63,240 nucleotides of DNA from a virus. Location of the stretch: IMG/VR virus record IMGVR_UViG_3300025144_000001, positions 1 to 63,240 of that record. One strand, written 5' to 3'. A model generated the notes under the pieces. The model was not told the origin of the DNA and made no database searches. It saw only the letters and a program-made list of their open reading frames with translations. Position 1 is the first letter of the stretch. Each line of letters begins with the position of its first letter. Shown piece by piece: positions 54,835-62,095 of this stretch. Position numbers and translations under genes: made by a program.

Positions 54835-55023
54835 TCACTTCCAAATAATGAATGAAAGACGTTGCTAAATCTAAACGAACTATTTGCGTAAAAAAGGTTG
54901 AGAGGTGAATGATCGAAATACAATTTTTAAGCGATTATAAGGCAAAAAGGCGTTAATCACTGGATACGATGGGGGGAAAGGCTAATAATGGTGTTGCCTG
55001 ATAGTCTTTTGGGGTAATTTAGG

Positions 55024-56031
55024 TTGGAGCGTTGGTTGAGTCGGCTGTCGGCGGGTAGTGGTAGGGTTCGCCGTTACGCGTTTTTGGCGTTTTGTCGTGC
55101 TTTGAATGTTTCACCTGAAGTGCTTTTGGATGAGGCTAAGGCGGACGGCTACTTTGTTTTGGATTTGATTCAGGATTATGTGAAGGCTTATCCTGGGACT
55201 TTGCGTTACAAGAAGCGGATTTACGGGGACCTGTGCAGTTTCTTTCTTCATAACCGTTGTGCGCTTCCGCGGGATCGTTTTCAAGTTCGCGGTGATAAGC
55301 TTCCTGTGGTTCCGCGTTTGACGCCGGCCGATGTGCGGTCGATTGCTTTGATGGCGGGGTTGCGTGATCGCTCGATGGTTATGTGTGGGTTTATGGGTTT
55401 CATGGGGATAAGGGAGCTTTTGCACATGAATACACAATGGTCCAACATTAAGCCGCAACTCGAGGGAGATTTGGTTCGCGTTGATTTTCCACAGGGCCGT
55501 AAGTCGAATTCAGCGCCGTACTACACGTTGTTTGGCGGCGATGCGTTGCAGTGTTTGCGTGAGTATTTGGGTAAGGTTCGCGGGTTCGGTGATGGTCCCG
55601 TTTGGACGGTTAAGGGGGGTTCACCTATTTCAAGCAACGCGTATTGGGGGGCTTGGACGACGCTTACGCAGCGGCTGCTGCTTCGACCGAAACCGAATCG
55701 TGAGCGGCGGTGTTACGGCGTGAATATTCATGAGATGCGAGATTTGGCGCGGAGTGTTTGGCATAAGTCGGGTGCAGATAAGGATGTGGCTGAGTTTATG
55801 ATGGGTCATACGGTTGACCGAAACAAGTACGATAAGATCTACACCTTGGACCCGGAATGGGTTAAATCCGAGTATATGAAGGCTTTACCGTACCTGAATA
55901 TTTTTTCGCGCCAAGAAGCGTCGAAGGAAGCAAGCGAGGAATTAAAGCAGATGCGCGAAGAATTGTCGAAGATGCGGGAAGCCTTCAAACTCCTAAAAGA
56001 CCGCAACATCCTTGATTACGATCTACTTTAA
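55024..56031 (+). CDS. int: Tyrosine recombinase (integrase)
   Basis: 335 aa with a TTG start; the upstream frame is closed by TAA. The catalytic residues are visible: Arg130 (MGIRELL), Lys160, His236-x-x-Arg239 (IHEMRD), His262 (MMGHTVDR), and Tyr269 or Tyr273. An N-terminal helical core-binding domain covers residues 1-95, and a C-terminal coiled coil (ASEELKQMREELSKMREAFKLL) covers the last 35. It integrates or excises the genome at an att site, probably in host chromosome. Confidence 0.9.
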   Translation: MERWLSRLSAGSGRVRRYAFLAFCRALNVSPEVLLDEAKADGYFVLDLIQDYVKAYPGTLRYKKRIYGDLCSFFLHNRCALPRDRFQVRGDKLPVVPRLTPADVRSIALMAGLRDRSMVMCGFMGFMGIRELLHMNTQWSNIKPQLEGDLVRVDFPQGRKSNSAPYYTLFGGDALQCLREYLGKVRGFGDGPVWTVKGGSPISSNAYWGAWTTLTQRLLLRPKPNRERRCYGVNIHEMRDLARSVWHKSGADKDVAEFMMGHTVDRNKYDKIYTLDPEWVKSEYMKALPYLNIFSRQEASKEASEELKQMREELSKMREAFKLLKDRNILDYDLL

Positions 56032-56142
56032 GAAAGCTATCCCTCTAGTTTATCTAGTATCCCTAAAAGCGATAAATCACTTGCTTTATAAAGCGTTTGC
56101 TTTAGATAGAGTCCTCCCTACGTTCTCCCACTCCAAAACACT
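56032..56142. other. Post-integrase noncoding region, candidate attP
   Basis: Holds CTAG-TTTAT-CTAG, a perfect 12-bp palindrome GCTTTATAAAGC (56083-56094), and a direct repeat of TTGCTTTA on both sides of it. Core and arm sites of this sort are common next to integrase genes. No tRNA fragment was recognised, so the target is unknown. Confidence 0.35.
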
Positions 56143-56649
56143 TCAACTTAACTTCTCTGCAATAAACCTTTCAGTATTATATTTTATCGGTATCCAACCT
56201 AATTTTTCGCATAGTTGACGTTGTAACTTGTCAACTTCTTCTTTGGTTGGAGTGTAACTGTCTTTCGCCGCATATAATTCGACCATAATCTTACACATTG
56301 GCTTTGCGACACGTTTTAGCTCTCCAATAAGCTGATCGCGCTCGTCGTTATCCAGAAACATGAAGATGTAATTAGCCAAAATAATATCAACGCTGTTGTT
56401 AGGTAGTGGAATGGGGTCATGTCCCAAAGTAATCTTCATTCCAAAGTCGTCAACCATATCTAAAGGAAAGATTTGGCATCCATGATTCTCCATGAATTTT
56501 GAATTTCGACCGTTACCACAACCGATATCAATGACAAAGGGTTGCCTCCGTTCCCGAATAAGAAGCTTCCAATTCTTACGGAGATACGGGGTCTCCCTTT
56601 TCCTTCCACAGCGAACACAATATTTTCCATTTAGATACAAGCGTGTCAT
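56143..56649 (-). CDS. SAM-dependent methyltransferase with zinc knuckle
   Basis: 168 aa. VIDIGCGNGRNSKFMENHG is motif I, IFPLDMVD motif II, and DIILANYIFMFLDNDERDQL motif IV. CVRCG near the N-terminus looks like the zinc knuckle often found in small viral methyltransferases. The substrate is unknown. It lies opposite the integrase end. Confidence 0.8.
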   Translation of the reverse strand: MTRLYLNGKYCVRCGRKRETPYLRKNWKLLIRERRQPFVIDIGCGNGRNSKFMENHGCQIFPLDMVDDFGMKITLGHDPIPLPNNSVDIILANYIFMFLDNDERDQLIGELKRVAKPMCKIMVELYAAKDSYTPTKEEVDKLQRQLCEKLGWIPIKYNTERFIAEKLS

Positions 56650-56679
56650 TCCTCAATCCCTCTCTAGAGGTACTTACAT

Positions 56680-56838
56680 TTACCTCACTTGGTCCCGCTT
56701 CACCGCGGCCCAATGCCCACATAGCAGTTGAACCCCGACGAATCCCGTCCTAAACGCCCGCACTTTCGCTTTACCGTTCTCCTGCACCGCTTCCCGCTTC
56801 TCACTGTTACATTTACGGCAAAACCACAAATCACTCAA
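56680..56838 (-). CDS. 52-aa zinc microprotein (TTG start)
   Basis: FCRKCNSEKRE is a CxxC knuckle and LLCGHW supplies Cys and His, so one zinc is likely. TTG overlaps the previous stop (TTGA). Function is unknown. Confidence 0.55.
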   Translation of the reverse strand: MSDLWFCRKCNSEKREAVQENGKAKVRAFRTGFVGVQLLCGHWAAVKRDQVR

Positions 56839-56999
56839 CCGCGATACCTCCGAGACGTAACTTTAATCCCATGCGCTTCAAGCCATTTCGTAACCAACTC
56901 CTCCTCACCTGGCTCAATCTCAATCCGCACCACACGCTTACCGTTACCATCCAAAATCTCCGCAAAAGTTCCATGAAATAACGTTATTTTTGTTGTCAC
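56835..56999 (-). CDS. 54-aa small protein (GTG start)
   Basis: MTTKITLFHGTFAEILDGNGKRVVRIEIEPGEEELVTKWLEAHGIKV..., two strands then a helix. GTG overlaps the upstream TGA (GTGA). Not recognised. Confidence 0.6.
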   Translation of the reverse strand: MTTKITLFHGTFAEILDGNGKRVVRIEIEPGEEELVTKWLEAHGIKVTSRRYRG

Positions 57000-57175
57000 G
57001 CTTCAAACCCCAATTGCGTGTAGATGAGCTGAATCTTCGATGCGCGTAGCGATGAAATTGGCTCCAAGATGTAGTATTGTCCACAGTCAGAACATTGAAA
57101 CAGCCGAATATCTTCGATTCCCGTGACATAGCGTAGACGTGGATTGTTTTCGTCAATACATCTATTCTTCTTCAT
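56996..57175 (-). CDS. 59-aa zinc-knuckle protein
   Basis: MKKNRCIDENNPRLRYVTGIEDIRLFQCSDCGQYYILEPI..., one CSDC knuckle plus an isolated Cys. A longer ORF on the same strand in another frame (56944-57156) is its shadow. It overlaps the upstream gene end by 4 nt. Confidence 0.6.
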   Translation of the reverse strand: MKKNRCIDENNPRLRYVTGIEDIRLFQCSDCGQYYILEPISSLRASKIQLIYTQLGFEA

Positions 57176-57525
57176 GGTTCATGCCTCGCATAGTCTGGGA
57201 ACCTTAAAAGCAATTGTCGCGCAGTTAAGGTTTTGAGGTTTACATCCCATTCGAATCCCGCGTCATCCAACCAAAAGCCGTAATAGCTTTTCTGTTGTGG
57301 ATTGTTATTGTGGTACCAAAGTATCCTTCCGCTATCCAACTCTAACCTCACAATCTTTCCTTCCCATGGTTTCGGTTTTTTGGGGCATATGCCCGATTTT
57401 TTAGACTCAATCGGTGGGATATACTTCGATGCACAAACTCCGAAAGATGTCCCATGATTAAACTTTCCTTGATTTGCGTATCTTACCTTTGATCGTTCTT
57501 CCGCCGTCGATTTCAGTTTTCTCAT
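57172..57525 (-). CDS. Hypothetical basic protein
   Basis: 117 aa from the ATG at 57525, overlapping the upstream TGA. Lys-rich first half, then WEGKIVRLELDSGRILWYHNNNPQQKSYYGFWLDDAGFEWDVNLKTLTARQLLLRFP. Looks like a small nucleic-acid- or protein-binding domain; not recognised. Confidence 0.55.
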   Translation of the reverse strand: MRKLKSTAEERSKVRYANQGKFNHGTSFGVCASKYIPPIESKKSGICPKKPKPWEGKIVRLELDSGRILWYHNNNPQQKSYYGFWLDDAGFEWDVNLKTLTARQLLLRFPDYARHEP

Positions 57526-57797
57526 ATGCTTCTGCCTCTCCAATAATAATCTAACAGTTGTCTTAAAGCTATAAGATGCCTTTGTTTGAATGAAATGTAA
57601 TCATCCTTACCATCATTAAATTTTGCGCCATACTTTGCCAATCTCCACAATCGCGCAAACACTTGGTGAGAAGTCATTTTTACCGCATCCTCGACTCTTA
57701 TCGCTATTTTTGTTGGTTCATGAAAATTTTCGCCTAAAATTATTTCTCCTATCTCTCGAATAAATTCGTCTTCATTCACTCTCTCGCGCTTGCTCAT
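57522..57797 (-). CDS. Hypothetical helical protein
   Basis: 91 aa, mainly helical: EFIREIGEIILGE, VEDAVKMTSHQVFARLWRLAKYG, SFKQRHLIALRQLLDYYW. Resembles small regulators in shape, but no family is recognised. Confidence 0.55.
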   Translation of the reverse strand: MSKRERVNEDEFIREIGEIILGENFHEPTKIAIRVEDAVKMTSHQVFARLWRLAKYGAKFNDGKDDYISFKQRHLIALRQLLDYYWRGRSI

Positions 57798-57844
57798 ATT
57801 ATAACCTCACAAATTTGAGATATTCATGTTTTTTCCACCATGCC

Positions 57845-58165
57845 TTAAGGTACATTTTTATCCAAATCCCAACGCCTATATGTTCTTAACGATTTTCGAG
57901 GAGACAGTTCTTCTAGGAACTTTAAGAATCTCAGGTATGGGAAATCTAGTTTAACCCCTATTGCAATGCTTGTGTTTAAGATTGACTTGACTTCTCCCTC
58001 TACGGTTTCAACGGTTCTTTGAATTGCCCAATCTATGATTTCATCAACGTGACTGAATTCCCATAATTGCTTTTTGATTTCAGGGTACTCTTGAAGCGTC
58101 TTTTCATTGACTTTGTACCCGAGCATCTTCTCGAAAACCTCCTCTTTTATCCTATCGTAATTCAT
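57845..58165 (-). CDS. Hypothetical helical protein
   Basis: 106 aa, charged and helical (MNYDRIKEEVFEKMLGYKVNEKTLQEYPEIKKQLWEF). ATG overlaps the stop of a tiny upstream frame. Not recognised. Confidence 0.55.
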   Translation of the reverse strand: MNYDRIKEEVFEKMLGYKVNEKTLQEYPEIKKQLWEFSHVDEIIDWAIQRTVETVEGEVKSILNTSIAIGVKLDFPYLRFLKFLEELSPRKSLRTYRRWDLDKNVP

Positions 58166-58221
58166 ATTACCGTCACGTCGTTTATTGCATGGTTTAGTTC
58201 TTCGATGAATTTTCCCCTCAC
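58162..58221 (-). CDS. 19-aa coupled microgene (GTG start)
   Basis: MRGKFIEELNHAINDVTVI. Its GTG overlaps the upstream TGA and its own TGA overlaps the downstream ATG, so it is coupled on both sides. Either a real tiny protein or a translational bridge. Confidence 0.4.
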   Translation of the reverse strand: MRGKFIEELNHAINDVTVI

Positions 58222-58460
58222 TCTGGGTCAGGTAGTGTCTTTAGTGCTTGAACCGCTTCTCGGAACCACCAAGAAGTCTTAATGTATATTGGTCCGACTA
58301 ACGGAAACACGGGTTCACGTTTCAATAGTAGCACGTAGCAATGATCATCGTTTATGATTTGGGCTCTGCCACCCCATTCATCAGCTAATGTCAATACAGG
58401 TTTTGCTTTCTCCCCGTTCTCCAAGTGCACTTCCTCGTCGGTTTGCACGATTTTATACAT
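58218..58460 (-). CDS. Small hypothetical protein
   Basis: 80 aa. Beta-rich (KPVLTLADEWGGRAQIINDDHCYVLLLKREPVFPLVGPIYI) with an amphipathic C-terminal helix. Coupled to the 58460 gene. Not recognised. Confidence 0.55.
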   Translation of the reverse strand: MYKIVQTDEEVHLENGEKAKPVLTLADEWGGRAQIINDDHCYVLLLKREPVFPLVGPIYIKTSWWFREAVQALKTLPDPE

Positions 58461-59029
58461 TATTTCACCTCCTTGCTTCGTTCAAGTCTTCGTTTGTCAA
58501 TGCTCACCTGTTCTTGTACGAATATCGGGACTTTGACATTTGTTTCATGCACCGCATTCCAATATATATTTGCGTCGTGTCGAAACACATGGTCCCAAAA
58601 CCCTGTTTTCAACTCATCCCCGTAGCGTGTGCCTTCGCTTTCCTTAGCTTTCTTTTCAATCCACCAAGCCGCAAAAGCCTTTTTGCTAAGGTTCCGCGCT
58701 TTCTCGTACTTCTCAATGCTTTCCGCAAACTCCTGCTTACCTTGCTCAATCTGCTGCTGGTACGCTTGAATGTGCGACTCGTATCCTCTACGGATCTCCG
58801 GCGAAACAGGTTTACCGTCCAATACGGCCCTGACAACCGCGTTTTGATGCTCGTCTAAAATTGCTAAGTTTCGCTTCAACTCTTCATCGCGTCTACGGTC
58901 GTAATCGTTCTTGGCTCGCTGGCTCATACCTGCATACTGCGATGGCGAACAATCTTCAAAAATCGTAAACGGCTCGTAGCCTTTTGCGCGCTTCCAATCC
59001 TCTAAACTCATTTCCCACGGCTCAGTCAT
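58460..59029 (-). CDS. Coiled-coil hypothetical protein
   Basis: 189 aa from the ATG at 59029, which has GGAGG at 9-nt spacing; an ATG at 59038 overlapping the upstream stop is the alternative. EPWEMSLEDWKRAKGYEPF is followed by a long Glu/Lys/Arg coiled coil between about residues 45 and 140. The part after the coil may be a small fold. Not recognised. Confidence 0.6.
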   Translation of the reverse strand: MTEPWEMSLEDWKRAKGYEPFTIFEDCSPSQYAGMSQRAKNDYDRRRDEELKRNLAILDEHQNAVVRAVLDGKPVSPEIRRGYESHIQAYQQQIEQGKQEFAESIEKYEKARNLSKKAFAAWWIEKKAKESEGTRYGDELKTGFWDHVFRHDANIYWNAVHETNVKVPIFVQEQVSIDKRRLERSKEVK

Positions 59030-59034
59030 TACTA

Positions 59035-59457
59035 TCATCCTCCAATGTAGATTGTATGTCCTACTTCTGGCGGGATCTCGTAGATGTCGGTTTCTTGAAT
59101 CTTCCGAGCCACTAAAACCTTAAAGTTGTAGTCGGTTCGATCCCTGAAACTTCCTTCTACGAATCTATTCCATATTTCGTTTTCGATTTTCGACTGCACA
59201 TCTTCCGTTATTTTCCGGTGGACATGCACATATCGGTTTCCACCCGCTAAGATTTCACCGCTTACTGGGTCCCTGTCGATATCCTCGAATTGCGCAGCTA
59301 TCTCGTCGACCTTAACCGTGGCTGGTCCGTTCTCGTAACTTACGTTTATGCTTTCGCCCAAACTGTAGCGGTCGCATCTAACGCTAAATCTAACTCGCGG
59401 GAATTTCTTCTTTAGTATCTGCCTCATCTCTTTCGCTGCTTCTGTAACATCCTTCAT
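59035..59457 (-). CDS. LPD29-like domain protein
   Basis: 140 aa. AKEMRQILKKKFPRVRFSVRCDRYSLGESINVSYENGPATVKVDEIAAQFEDI closely follows the LPD29 (large polyvalent protein-associated domain 29) pattern. That domain is otherwise known mainly from bacterial phages and conjugative elements. Here it stands as a single small protein with a C-terminal beta domain. Function is unknown. Confidence 0.65.
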   Translation of the reverse strand: MKDVTEAAKEMRQILKKKFPRVRFSVRCDRYSLGESINVSYENGPATVKVDEIAAQFEDIDRDPVSGEILAGGNRYVHVHRKITEDVQSKIENEIWNRFVEGSFRDRTDYNFKVLVARKIQETDIYEIPPEVGHTIYIGG

Positions 59458-59461
59458 TCCG

Positions 59462-59623
59462 CTATTCCTCCCTAAATTTTGGCTGGCAATCTTCGCATAC
59501 AGCCCTAATCTTCGGTGGCGAAACGCGAAAGTCTATCATGCTCGATCTGTCGGTTCTCTCAATCGTTTTTCGGCAAATTGGACAACGCATAAACTGATGT
59601 CCTGGTCGATCTAACTTGCTCAT
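59462..59623 (-). CDS. 53-aa zinc ribbon microprotein
   Basis: CPICRK and CEDCQ pairs with an Arg-rich loop between (MRCPICRKTIERTDRSSMIDFRV...). ATG overlaps the stop of the RHH gene upstream. Function is unknown. Confidence 0.6.
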   Translation of the reverse strand: MSKLDRPGHQFMRCPICRKTIERTDRSSMIDFRVSPPKIRAVCEDCQPKFREE

Positions 59624-59769
59624 TCCGCTTTAACCTCCAAACCCAACGCTTCCCGCAGTAGCTTGTTCACGGCCGCGCTGAAGCTTGGTATGTGTTCGCA
59701 TGTTTTCCGGTACGCTTCCACCGCGTCATGCACCTGATCGCTGAAATAAACCGTCTGCCTATGCACCAT
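59620..59769 (-). CDS. 49-aa ribbon-helix-helix-like protein
   Basis: MVHRQTVYFSDQVHDAVEAYRKTCEHIPSFSAAVNKLLREALGL: a strand, a helix, and the SFSAAVNKLLREAL second helix of an RHH fold. It is a likely operator-binding regulator of the early region. It overlaps the upstream gene by 11 nt. Confidence 0.7.
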   Translation of the reverse strand: MVHRQTVYFSDQVHDAVEAYRKTCEHIPSFSAAVNKLLREALGLEVKAE

Positions 59770-59974
59770 CTTTCAGCCACTCCAAAACTTCCTGTGCTAC
59801 ATAACGGGTTTCCAGTCTGGCACCCATATTCGTATACCTTTCCGCTTTCTCAATAATTTCTTCAAGATGCTTCCGTAACGCTTCACGCCACTCATCAACC
59901 TCAAACTCATCGTAACAATGCTTGTGCTCAAGCCAGAAAGATTTCTTTGGAAACTTCATTTTTTCCACGCTCAC
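59759..59974 (-). CDS. Small helical protein, paralogue of the 44731 gene
   Basis: 71 aa, helical. The C-terminal part EALRKHLEEIIEKA...RYVAQEVLEWLKDG matches the protein at 44731-44931. First gene behind a GTTTATAAGC promoter, start GTG at 59974. Function is unknown; two copies in one genome suggest a useful role. Confidence 0.6.
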   Translation of the reverse strand: MSVEKMKFPKKSFWLEHKHCYDEFEVDEWREALRKHLEEIIEKAERYTNMGARLETRYVAQEVLEWLKDGA

Positions 59975-59996
59975 ACTTAACCCATATCATACGCTC

Positions 59997-60006
59997 GCTT
60001 ATAAAC
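59997..60006 (-). promoter_or_regulatory. TATA box GTTTATAAGC
   Basis: The box lies 23-32 nt ahead of the GTG at 59974, so the mRNA would be nearly leaderless. The same 9-mer GTTTATAAG occurs at 61867 and 62865, each ahead of an early-type gene group. Confidence 0.65.
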
Positions 60007-60058
60007 TTTCGTTAATCCTCCGACCCATAAAAAACGGGTTTCGCGTTACTCACGCTCA

Positions 60059-60493
60059 TCAAGGAGGATTCTCGAACGGGTTTTTAGGTTCCGGGTTCGC
60101 CGCATCCCAAACAGCCATTATTCGGTCTTCTTCCTCCCTGGCTTTCCTATTGAGGTCGCTTTGTACTTGCCACCGATAATTCTTTCTAGCTTTTTCGTAA
60201 GCGTCTTTTCGCGTCAAATATTCATGATATGCGTCCACTAGATCCCATCTTTGACCGTCGAAAACTTTGATATTTGCCTTTTCAAATGATCCTACCCAAT
60301 AGCAGTGTTCCAACTCGCCACCGTCATTTTTATAGCAAGGGATGCCGTACAAGTATTTGGTTCCCTCACTCGCGAAAGCTATTACAACGGGTCTATGTTC
60401 ACTATACCTATCGTTTTTCTCTAATATCGTCTTGAACGAAGCTGTTCTTACAATCTCTCTAGCTTCATCAATCGTTACATTTTTTCCCTTCAT
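60059..60493 (-). CDS. Hypothetical charged protein
   Basis: 144 aa from the ATG at 60493, preceded by GGAGGTG at 9-nt spacing. MKGKNVTIDEAREIVRTASFKTI, a beta middle (RPVVIAFASEGTKYLYGIPCYK) and a charged helix with an Asn/Pro-rich end. Not recognised. Confidence 0.6.
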   Translation of the reverse strand: MKGKNVTIDEAREIVRTASFKTILEKNDRYSEHRPVVIAFASEGTKYLYGIPCYKNDGGELEHCYWVGSFEKANIKVFDGQRWDLVDAYHEYLTRKDAYEKARKNYRWQVQSDLNRKAREEEDRIMAVWDAANPEPKNPFENPP

Positions 60494-60508
60494 TGTTCGA
60501 GTCACCTC

Positions 60509-60625
60509 CTACATATACACTCCTTTCGCCGCATAATCCTGCTGTAGGTCCCATGCGAGTACGCATTCAGCCGCCGCAATCGTCGCATCCGCATGCATCA
60601 AAAACCAACGCTCCACAAAAATCAT
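60509..60625 (-). CDS. 38-aa microprotein
   Basis: MIFVERWFLMHADATIAAAECVLAWDLQQDYAAKGVYM, mostly helical and mildly hydrophobic. ATG overlaps the stop of the gene upstream (ATGA). Confidence 0.5.
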   Translation of the reverse strand: MIFVERWFLMHADATIAAAECVLAWDLQQDYAAKGVYM

Positions 60626-60732
60626 AGTAGTCGCCTCACTTCCGCAATTATCTCCTCGTTCGACAGTTCGCGCTTCAGCATCCCAACTGCACGCCGCAAC
60701 AACGCACGGCCCGCCAAAGTCAAATTATCCAT
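60622..60732 (-). CDS. 36-aa microprotein
   Basis: MDNLTLAGRALLRRAVGMLKRELSNEEIIAEVRRLL, two amphipathic helices. It is coupled to the next microgene. Possibly nucleic-acid binding. Confidence 0.5.
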   Translation of the reverse strand: MDNLTLAGRALLRRAVGMLKRELSNEEIIAEVRRLL

Positions 60733-60733
60733 T

Positions 60734-61036
60734 TTACATTATCTCCGCATCGACATATTCCGCGAACATGCGCAAACGCGAATGTACTTGTGTTATATCG
60801 TAGTTTCCGCATAACGCGTTTATTGGAACGCGAAACAGGTTGTCGAACCTGACGCTCGCAACCGCATCATACGTCTTCGCCAAAACCGCGTGCATAACCT
60901 CGTGGTTGACGATCCTTTCAACGCTACCGAAAAGCTCCTCATCCATGTCGGTCAAGTGAATCACATCCGCGCAAATATTGTAATGGCTAACCGCTTTACC
61001 CGTCGCCGACGGCACATTAACCACGTAATCGGTCAT
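60734..61036 (-). CDS. Small HExxH (zincin-like) protein
   Basis: 100 aa. VERIVNHEVMHAVLAKTYD carries the HExxH zinc motif, in a protein too small for most known peptidase families. A third ligand is not obvious. Could be an active minimal metalloprotease or an inactive relative. Confidence 0.6.
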   Translation of the reverse strand: MTDYVVNVPSATGKAVSHYNICADVIHLTDMDEELFGSVERIVNHEVMHAVLAKTYDAVASVRFDNLFRVPINALCGNYDITQVHSRLRMFAEYVDAEIM

Positions 61037-61038
61037 AG

Positions 61039-61227
61039 TTACGAAACCTCCCGCTTTAACCCTAATTTCTCGAGGAGTTCAAGCTCTGTCAAATTAACGA
61101 TGAAATCTGGTATCTTATCTTCTGGTACTTGCCTTCCTTCAATCTCTTTGTAATACGCCGCAGCAATATGCCATTTTCCGTCTCTTTCCCGCGTTAAGCA
61201 GTATATCTTCCAACCCTGATCGGTCAT
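61039..61227 (-). CDS. Small hypothetical protein
   Basis: 62 aa, GWKIYCLTRERDGKWHIAAAYYKEIEGRQVPEDKIPDFIVNL, beta-hairpins and a C-terminal helix. It precedes the HExxH gene by 2 nt. Not recognised. Confidence 0.55.
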   Translation of the reverse strand: MTDQGWKIYCLTRERDGKWHIAAAYYKEIEGRQVPEDKIPDFIVNLTELELLEKLGLKREVS

Positions 61228-61234
61228 CGCGCAC

Positions 61235-61366
61235 TTACACTCCTAACGCTTTACCCAGCAGGTACACGAATGTTTCAATGTTCGCTAAAACTTGATGCGC
61301 AAGCTCCTGGTCCCGCACAAGCTCCAAAATCCAACCCATCGACCACAACCAAAACTCATAAATCAT
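61235..61366 (-). CDS. 43-aa microprotein
   Basis: MIYEFWLWSMGWILELVRDQELAHQVLANIETFVYLLGKAL, a hydrophobic N-terminus and helix. GGAGGT stands 10 nt ahead of the ATG. Perhaps membrane-associated. Confidence 0.55.
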   Translation of the reverse strand: MIYEFWLWSMGWILELVRDQELAHQVLANIETFVYLLGKALGV

Positions 61367-61400
61367 CCGCGCTTAAACCTCCATGTAAACCCGCATTCAT

Positions 61401-61691
61401 TCAACTCACCAACCATGATGCTTGGCTTTCGTCTGCTGGCACTCCTAACTCTTTAGCGGCCCTAATCAACCCATCAATCAATGCTTGGATTCGCTGCACT
61501 TGGTAAACTGTCGCAAACATCTTCTTCATAGTCGACGTAAACAGTAAAGTCTCGACAACCTTAGCCGCTTGATCCTTGGCTTCTGTCAACATTTGCTTGC
61601 CTTGCTCATACGCTTTTTGCTCAATTTCCGTTAACTCTTCCTGTGTCGATTCGTAAAACGGTCCCCTCTCAAAATTCGCTTTCACCTTCAT
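61401..61691 (-). CDS. Hypothetical helical protein
   Basis: 96 aa, Glu/Lys/Gln-rich helix (TQEELTEIEQKAYEQGKQMLTEAKDQAAKVVETLL) and a second helical part (QRIQALIDGLIRAAKELG). Coiled-coil dimer likely. ATG lies 3 nt behind the upstream stop. Confidence 0.6.
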   Translation of the reverse strand: MKVKANFERGPFYESTQEELTEIEQKAYEQGKQMLTEAKDQAAKVVETLLFTSTMKKMFATVYQVQRIQALIDGLIRAAKELGVPADESQASWLVS

Positions 61692-61694
61692 TTT

Positions 61695-61829
61695 TCATCT
61701 GTCTCCGTAAAGCTTAAACAAACATGCTTCTTTCTCGCTCCAATCCTCAACCTGGAAAAGCACGTCAATCAATTCGCGCTCTGGCTTCCATTCACCGTTT
61801 TTCCCAATTGCTTTCTCGAAATGCATCAT
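61695..61829 (-). CDS. 44-aa microprotein, first gene of its unit
   Basis: MMHFEKAIGKNGEWKPERELIDVLFQVEDWSEKEACLFKLYGDR. Two adjacent ATG are possible starts (61829, 61826). It lies behind a GTTTATAAGT box. Function is unknown. Confidence 0.6.
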   Translation of the reverse strand: MMHFEKAIGKNGEWKPERELIDVLFQVEDWSEKEACLFKLYGDR

Positions 61830-61866
61830 TCCCTCACACACTCACACCTAACACTATATCGCCCCC

Positions 61867-61876
61867 ACTTATAAAC
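61867..61876 (-). promoter_or_regulatory. TATA box GTTTATAAGT
   Basis: 38-47 nt ahead of the ATG at 61829, in the spacing expected for an archaeal promoter with a leader of about 15 nt. Shares GTTTATAAG with the boxes at 59997 and 62865. Confidence 0.65.
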
Positions 61877-62062
61877 ATTATCTTTAAAGCCTACAAAGTC
61901 CTTTGTTGGTGTTTAATGTGGCTACGGGGGGCGGGGGATACGAAATTGTATTCGTTTGTTTCGCTTCGTATTACTGTATTGGTCCCGCAAATACATAATA
62001 TTGTGCATTCAAGTACATAATTGCGCTCTCTCATGTCTGTGGCTTTAACGAATATGATAGCC
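61877..62062. other. AT-rich intergenic region with inverted and direct repeats
   Basis: Contains ATACGAA...TTCGTAT (7-bp arms, 20-nt spacer, about 61948-61980), two copies of TACATAAT around 61990-62020, and a G-run GGGGGGCGGGGG near 61926. No ORF. It could bind regulators upstream of the 61867 promoter. Confidence 0.45.
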
Positions 62063-62064
62063 CA

Positions 62065-62092
62065 CTATAACTTATAGAGAAAAAAGGAGAGA
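62065..62092 (-). terminator. Palindrome and T-run behind the 62096 gene
   Basis: On the minus strand CTCTCCTTTTTTCTCTATAAGTTATAG: a T6 tract right behind the stop, then CTATAA-C-TTATAG, a 13-nt palindrome. The T-tract fits an archaeal terminator; the palindrome could also be an operator. Confidence 0.5.
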
Positions 62093-62095
62093 AGT

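Noticed and set aside
56944-57156. 70-aa minus-strand ORF
   Set aside because: It is a shadow of the 59-aa zinc-knuckle gene (56996-57175) and of the GTG-started gene that follows, both of which have coupled starts and stops.
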